64,000 nt of DNA. Source: Pseudomonas sp. G34. Its GTDB lineage: Bacteria; Pseudomonadota; Gammaproteobacteria; Pseudomonadales; Pseudomonadaceae. Location: NCBI RefSeq assembly GCF_031119625.1, contig NZ_JAVHZV010000020.1, forward strand, positions 1 through 64,000. Reading direction: 5' to 3'. The position numbers and the translations under genes were made by a program. Under the pieces are notes generated by a model. That model searched no databases, was not told the DNA's origin, and saw only the letters and a program-made list of their open reading frames with translations. Shown piece after piece: positions 59,944-64,000 of this stretch (the stretch's first letter is position 1; each line of letters begins with the position of its first letter).

Positions 59944-60726
59944 CTACAGGCTCTCCGGCCCTTGACCCGCTTGGAACTGTAAAGCCAACTCCATGCCAAG
60001 CATGCTCAGCCGGTAGCAACCCGGCTCGATGGCGATAGGCGCTAACAGCGCGCCGGACAGGATGACCTGCCCGGCACCGAGCCGATGCCCATCGGCCAGC
60101 AACCGGCGAATCAGCCAGCAGGCGTTGCTCAACGGCGACTCGTCGCCAAAGCTGCTGGCCCCGCGGCCCAGCGCATGGCCTTCATGCACCAGGCGATACT
60201 CCACCTGGTCATGACGCGTTGCATCGAAGGGCTGCCGGGCGGACAGGCAATAGGCCGCAGCGGCGGCGTTGTCGGCCACGAAGGCACCGGCCTCGAAGCT
60301 CCAGCTCTGCCAGCGGCAGTCGGCGATCTCGAAGGCGGCGGCCACCTCGCCGATGGCCGCGTGCAACGCCTCATCGCTGTAGAAGCCTGGGTCGAGGTCC
60401 TGACCGAGGATCAGGGCCAGTTCGATTTCCAGCTTGGGCTGGATCAACCCGGCCAGGTCGACCACCTGGCCCTCGGCAATCGCCATGGCGTCGGTCAGCG
60501 CGCCATACACCGGCTCGCTCAGGCCGAAGCGGCGCTGGGCGGCAGCACCGGCAAACGCCACCTTCCACCCGCTCAGGCGCTCGTGCCGCGCCTCGCGCAC
60601 CCGCATGCCGAGGCGCTGCAGCTCATAGCCCGAGGCGAGATCCAGACCGTCGCCCTGCTCCCGGGGCAGCGCCACCTGCTCGCGCGCGGCCTGTAGAAGA
60701 CGCTGGGCCAGATTGGCCTGGTTCAT
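59944..60726 (-). CDS. 2-keto-4-pentenoate hydratase / 2-oxo-hepta-3-ene-dioate hydratase-like
   Basis: 260-residue hydratase/decarboxylase of the meta-cleavage pathway. Motifs: SGWKVAFAGAAAQRRFGLSEPVYGAL, the acidic metal site PKLEIELALILGQDLDP, EVAAAFEIADCRW and FVADNAAAAAYCLSAR. Members add water to the 2-hydroxydienoate left after ring cleavage. Its ATG overlaps the monooxygenase stop (ATGA). Confidence 0.88.
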   Translation of the reverse strand: MNQANLAQRLLQAAREQVALPREQGDGLDLASGYELQRLGMRVREARHERLSGWKVAFAGAAAQRRFGLSEPVYGALTDAMAIAEGQVVDLAGLIQPKLEIELALILGQDLDPGFYSDEALHAAIGEVAAAFEIADCRWQSWSFEAGAFVADNAAAAAYCLSARQPFDATRHDQVEYRLVHEGHALGRGASSFGDESPLSNACWLIRRLLADGHRLGAGQVILSGALLAPIAIEPGCYRLSMLGMELALQFQAGQGPESL

Positions 60727-62327
60727 GACAACTGCCCCTGCAACTTGGCCAGCACGCTTTCCAGACGCTCGGGCGTGGTGATGGCAGCGACGAAACGGTC
60801 CGGGCGCACGATCACCACGCAGTCACGCACCTTGGCAAACCAGTTGCCGAGCTTGTTGTCGACGTCTTCCACGCTGATCACCCCATCGGCGCTCAGCGGC
60901 TGGTTGCGGCTGCCGCTGCGCGAACGGTTGACCTGGATGAAGCGGGTGTTCCAGCGCGCCCAGTAGGCCTTGGCCGCCTCGCTGAGCTCGGCCGTCGGGT
61001 TGACCCGGTAACCGAGCACCGCATAGGAGTCGCCAAGCACCTCGTCGAGCCGGCGCTTGTTGCGCTCGGCGTCTTCGACGAAGGGCTGCACGAACAGCTG
61101 GCCGACCAGGTCGCCTTCGCGCAGTTCTTCGCGCTCGTGGTAGACCAGCCCCTTGATGATGGTGGCCTTGGGCTTGAACTTGAACTCCAGAAGGTGCGAG
61201 CGCAGGTTGTCGACGGTGTTCACCGCCTGGAACAGCCAGTCGCGCACGCCGGCCATCAGCGGGTTGGTGAGGCCCAGTACGGCGCCCATGTTGTCGGCCA
61301 GGCCGATCAGGTCGGTGGCATGGCCACGGCGCTCGATGTCGTAGCTGGCGATGATCTTCGGCGAGGCGCGGCCCTGCAGCACGGCCACCAGTTTCCAGGC
61401 CAGGTTGGCGACGTCGCGCAGGCCCGAGTTCAGGCCCTGGCCGGCCCACGGCGGAGAGATATGCGCGGCGTCGCCGACCAGGGCCACACGGCCTTCGACG
61501 AAACGTGCCGCCACCCGCGAGTTGTGGGTGTAGGCGCGGATGCGCACGATCTCCAGCGCGTCCACCGCATCGCCGATATGCCCGCGAATCAGCTGGCGGA
61601 TGGTGGCTTCCTCGCACATCTTCGCCTCGTCCTCGCCCTCCTTGAGCATGAACTCCCAACGGCGCTGGCGGTACGGCAGGTAGATGCACACGAACGGCCG
61701 CTCGGGGTCGGCGTGCAGCGCGGTGTAGGGGGCGTCGAGGGAATCGTTGGTGACATCGACCACCACCCACTTGCGCGGGTGGGTCATGCCCAGCAATTCG
61801 ATGCCGAGCTTCTTGCGCACGCAGGAGCGGCCGCCGTCGGCACCGACCACGTACCCGGCATGTAGCTCGTAGGGTTCGCCATCGGCGCCCTTGACTTGCA
61901 GGGTCACGCCCTCCTCGTTCTGGCTGAGGTCGAGCATCTCGTGGCCCAGGCGCAGGTCGACGCTGGTGTGGCGCGGCAGTGCTTCACGCAAGGTGCCTTC
62001 GAGCAGCTGCTGCATGAAGATGTTGCGCATCGGCCAGCCGTACTCGGCGGCCGTCGGTTTGACTTCGGCAAAGCACACGCCACGGGCGTTGTAGTAGCGC
62101 AGCGGCACATCGCAGATCATGTCGCGAATGGCCATGTCGGCGATGCCGATGCCCTGCAACACGCGCAGCGCCTCATCGTCCATGCCGACCGCACGCGGGT
62201 ACGGGAGGATGCCCTCGGCCAACTCCAGCACCACGCACTGGATGCCGTGATGGCCCATGTAGTGGGCCATGGCGATGCCATTCGGCCCGCCGCCGACGAT
62301 GACTACCTGAGTCGTCTCGCGTTTCAT
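60723..62327 (-). CDS. MhpA-type FAD aromatic monooxygenase
   Basis: 534-residue class A flavin hydroxylase: GxGxxG in VVIVGGGPNGIAMAHYMGHHG, the family DG motif in VVGADGGRSCVRKKLG, and GDAAHISPPWAGQGLNSGLRDVANLAWKL. It resembles 3-(3-hydroxyphenyl)propionate hydroxylase (554 aa in E. coli), so it likely hydroxylates a phenolic acid ortho to the hydroxyl before ring cleavage. ATG 62327 with AGGTGGAAAG upstream is preferred over the GTG three codons earlier. Exact substrate unknown. Confidence 0.85.
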   Translation of the reverse strand: MKRETTQVVIVGGGPNGIAMAHYMGHHGIQCVVLELAEGILPYPRAVGMDDEALRVLQGIGIADMAIRDMICDVPLRYYNARGVCFAEVKPTAAEYGWPMRNIFMQQLLEGTLREALPRHTSVDLRLGHEMLDLSQNEEGVTLQVKGADGEPYELHAGYVVGADGGRSCVRKKLGIELLGMTHPRKWVVVDVTNDSLDAPYTALHADPERPFVCIYLPYRQRRWEFMLKEGEDEAKMCEEATIRQLIRGHIGDAVDALEIVRIRAYTHNSRVAARFVEGRVALVGDAAHISPPWAGQGLNSGLRDVANLAWKLVAVLQGRASPKIIASYDIERRGHATDLIGLADNMGAVLGLTNPLMAGVRDWLFQAVNTVDNLRSHLLEFKFKPKATIIKGLVYHEREELREGDLVGQLFVQPFVEDAERNKRRLDEVLGDSYAVLGYRVNPTAELSEAAKAYWARWNTRFIQVNRSRSGSRNQPLSADGVISVEDVDNKLGNWFAKVRDCVVIVRPDRFVAAITTPERLESVLAKLQGQLS

Positions 62328-62367
62328 GCTTTCCACCTGTTTCTTGTAGGTTTCGGTGTAGATCGGG

Positions 62368-63204
62368 CTAGGCGCGCTGCGCCCGCAGATAGTCGCCGAC
62401 GACCTGATTGAACAGCGCGCTCTGGTCGTCGTGAACGTAGTGGCTGGCGTCGTCGATCACGGCTGTCTGAACGTTCGGGTTGGCGCTCTGCAGTGCCTCC
62501 AGGGTCGCCAGCGGCAGGAAATCCGAGCGCCCGCCACGAATGAACAGCGTCGGGCAGTCCAGTGCATGCACCGCCGGCCACAGATCGGTCGGGGTGATGC
62601 TCAGGCGCGCCTCGGCGATGCCCTGCTGGTCATGCCGCCAGGTGATGCCCTGCTCGGTTTGCTTCATCGAATGGGCCAGCCGCGAGGCCAGCCCCTCGGC
62701 CGACAGGCCCGGGCGCGAGCGCTGCCAGAAGGCTCGCGCGTGCGCCCAGTCCGGAAAATACAGCGGTGTTTCCTGCATCTCGCGGCGGATGCGCGCCGCC
62801 CCGTCGCCGACGCTCGACGAACCCGGGCCGATGTCCTCGATCACCAGGGCCGACAGGCGCCCCGGGTGTTGGCGGGCGTACTCCAGGGCATTGGCGCCGC
62901 CCAGGGAGTGGCCGACCAGCATGAAGCGCCCCAGGTGCAGGTACTCGACCAGGTCTTCGAGGTCGCGCACGTAGTGCTCGGTGCAGTAGGTGCGGCTGTC
63001 GGCCCAGTCACTCAGTCCGCGTCCGCGCTGGTCGAGGGCATAGCAGCAGAACGCGTCGCCCAGGGCCTCGGCCAGCGACTGCCAGGTCTGCGCATAGGCG
63101 CGCAGACCATGCAGCAGGATCACCGGTGTGGCATCGGGGTTGCCCCACTGCAGGAAATGCAGCGGCAGCATCGAGCGGTTGTGGAAGAAGTGACTGTTGG
63201 ACAT
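62368..63204 (-). CDS. Alpha/beta-hydrolase, meta-cleavage type
   Basis: 278 residues. Oxyanion region VILLHGLRAYAQTWQ, nucleophile elbow VGHSLGGANALEYARQ, DQRGRGLSDWADSRTY, and catalytic His in DDASHYVHDDQ. Such enzymes cleave the C-C bond of 2-hydroxy-6-oxo-dienoates, like MhpC. ATG 63204 with GGAGAACC upstream is used. It lies between the monooxygenase gene and the DUF1185 gene in the operon. Confidence 0.85.
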   Translation of the reverse strand: MSNSHFFHNRSMLPLHFLQWGNPDATPVILLHGLRAYAQTWQSLAEALGDAFCCYALDQRGRGLSDWADSRTYCTEHYVRDLEDLVEYLHLGRFMLVGHSLGGANALEYARQHPGRLSALVIEDIGPGSSSVGDGAARIRREMQETPLYFPDWAHARAFWQRSRPGLSAEGLASRLAHSMKQTEQGITWRHDQQGIAEARLSITPTDLWPAVHALDCPTLFIRGGRSDFLPLATLEALQSANPNVQTAVIDDASHYVHDDQSALFNQVVGDYLRAQRA

Positions 63205-63231
63205 GGCGGTTCTCCGGCCGGCGCGTGGCAC

Positions 63232-63834
63232 TCAGGTCAGCCCGTTGTCGCCCTTGATGGCATCGGCGGTCAGGCCGCCCAGGCGGGCATGCAGGCGCCC
63301 GCGGGTGGCGAAGGCCCAGATGATGATCACTTCGTCCGGCGCCGGGCCGTCGCCAAAGGAGGCCGACACGGTGTCGTAGTGCGAACGCACGTAGAGGGCG
63401 TCCTTGTGGGCCAGCGGAATGTCGATGGTCACCCCCGGCGCGCCGCGCTTGCCGGTCGACGGCACCCACGACTTGCCGCCACCCAGGGCGACGCGGATCG
63501 GGTCGGCAGCCGGGTTGGTCAGGAAGGCGTTGCCGTGCTCGTACTCGCTGGCGCTACCGACCAGGCAGGCCTTGCCGTAGCTGATCACGCTGCGGCCGGC
63601 GGCCAGTTCATTGATGCGCCGGCCGAATTCATGGCCGAGCAGCGGCGAGTCATTGATCAGCTCATCGAGGTTCTCGCTGAAGCGCCCGGCGTAGGGGTTG
63701 TGGATGGCCGCGGCGATCACGTACTTGAACACGGGCTCGCCATCGGCCAGTTTGCCGGTTTCGTTGGCGTGGGTTTCTTCGGTGAAGCTGTACCACTTGC
63801 GGATGTGGTAGCTGGCGAAATTCTTGGCTTTCAT
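63232..63834 (-). CDS. DUF1185 (AA_synth) family protein
   Basis: 200-residue protein of the 'amino acid synthesis' family, whose function is unknown. Sequence: AKNFASYHIRKWYSFTEETHANETGKLADGEPVFKYVIAAAIHNPYAGRFSENLDELINDSPLLGHEFGRRI and later VGGGKSWVPSTGKRGAPGVTIDIPLAHKDALYVRSHYDTVS. It has no membrane segment. AAGGAACACC precedes the ATG at 63834. Its position inside a meta-cleavage operon suggests an accessory role in aromatic acid catabolism. Confidence 0.82.
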   Translation of the reverse strand: MKAKNFASYHIRKWYSFTEETHANETGKLADGEPVFKYVIAAAIHNPYAGRFSENLDELINDSPLLGHEFGRRINELAAGRSVISYGKACLVGSASEYEHGNAFLTNPAADPIRVALGGGKSWVPSTGKRGAPGVTIDIPLAHKDALYVRSHYDTVSASFGDGPAPDEVIIIWAFATRGRLHARLGGLTADAIKGDNGLT

Positions 63835-63849
63835 CAAGGTGTTCCTTGC

Positions 63850-64000
63850 TCAGAGAGGGTCGACGGTGAAGTTGCGGCTCGGTGCCCCGGCCGCCTTGAA
63901 ACGCGCCTTGGCCAGGGCGTCGTCGTGTTCGGTTTCGAAGAAGAATTCCAGGCGGTTGCCGTCCGGGTCGTGGAAGTACAGGCCGTTGCCGATCTCGTGA
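63850..64000 (-). CDS. VOC-family extradiol dioxygenase-like protein (C-terminal part)
   Basis: Only the last 49 codons are in the window; the gene continues past the right edge. The visible C-terminus reads HEIGNGLYFHDPDGNRLEFFF followed by ETEHDDALAKARF and ends ...NFTVDPL. The YFHDPDGNRLEFF strand with the metal-ligand glutamate is the VOC/extradiol-dioxygenase signature. It would open the aromatic ring in the same operon. Confidence 0.75.
   Translation of the reverse strand, partial: HEIGNGLYFHDPDGNRLEFFFETEHDDALAKARFKAAGAPSRNFTVDPL

Overview
The window is a chromosomal segment of a GC-rich gammaproteobacterium, almost certainly a Pseudomonas. The evidence is the neighbourhood rsmA-lysC-alaS-aldolase followed by the complete aru/ast arginine succinyltransferase operon, the Pseudomonas-type two-subunit arginine succinyltransferase (aruF/aruG), an SSS-fused hybrid kinase of the MxtR/CrbS type, and GTGGGAGC-type REP elements in the intergenic spaces. 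I see no prophage, plasmid, transposase gene or CRISPR array. No species can be named from the sequence alone.

Layout. 1-5.8 kb (minus strand): tRNA-Arg and tRNA-Ser with a shared promoter, csrA/rsmA, lysC, alaS and a threonine aldolase. 5.9-13.6 kb (minus): aruC-aruF-aruG-astD-astB-small protein-astE, with an ArgR-like site upstream of aruC. 14-15.5 kb: a small hypothetical protein and a nitronate monooxygenase. 15.6-22.3 kb: a divergent catabolic locus made of a PfkB sugar kinase and a PLP deaminase (minus) and an RpiR regulator, N-acyl-D-amino-acid deacylase, RidA and SSS symporter (plus). Together these look like a route from N-acetyl-glucosaminate (oxidised GlcNAc) to 2-keto-3-deoxygluconate phosphate; this is my best candidate for the interesting system of the window. 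22.5-31.2 kb: an EamA transporter, a GH15 glucoamylase-like enzyme with an SDR, CinA-like and pyruvate-oxidase-like genes, and a run of small membrane proteins (41-aa microprotein, DUF2892, DUF3618, holin-like) closed by a palindromic terminator that also ends a tRNA-Val/tRNA-Asp operon.

31.5-43.8 kb: rdgC, a BASS transporter, a guanidine-II riboswitch controlling sugE/gdx, an MFS-acyltransferase fusion, a LysR regulator, an NTF2-like protein, a three-domain PNPOx/flavin/2Fe-2S reductase, GST, azlCD, an internally deleted AraC regulator and a GNAT. Two copies of a structured intergenic repeat (one with terminal inverted repeats and a 5-bp direct flank) and several REP-type elements lie here. 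44-50 kb: mxtR/crbS hybrid kinase, an FKBP isomerase, rmuC and a Sel1-repeat protein. 50.7-53.8 kb: ydbH-ynbE-ydbL (outer-membrane lipid homeostasis). 53.9-58.8 kb: a MocR regulator divergent from an NDH-2-like flavoprotein, a LysE exporter and a Bcr/CflA pump. 58.9-64 kb (minus, running off the right edge): an AraC regulator and a meta-cleavage aromatic operon (extradiol dioxygenase-like VOC protein, DUF1185, alpha/beta hydrolase, MhpA-like monooxygenase, hydratase).

Most of the window is ordinary Pseudomonas backbone. Start codons were chosen by Shine-Dalgarno position and family length; several differ from the longest open frame. Family assignments rest on motif reading and memory of the families; no database search was run.
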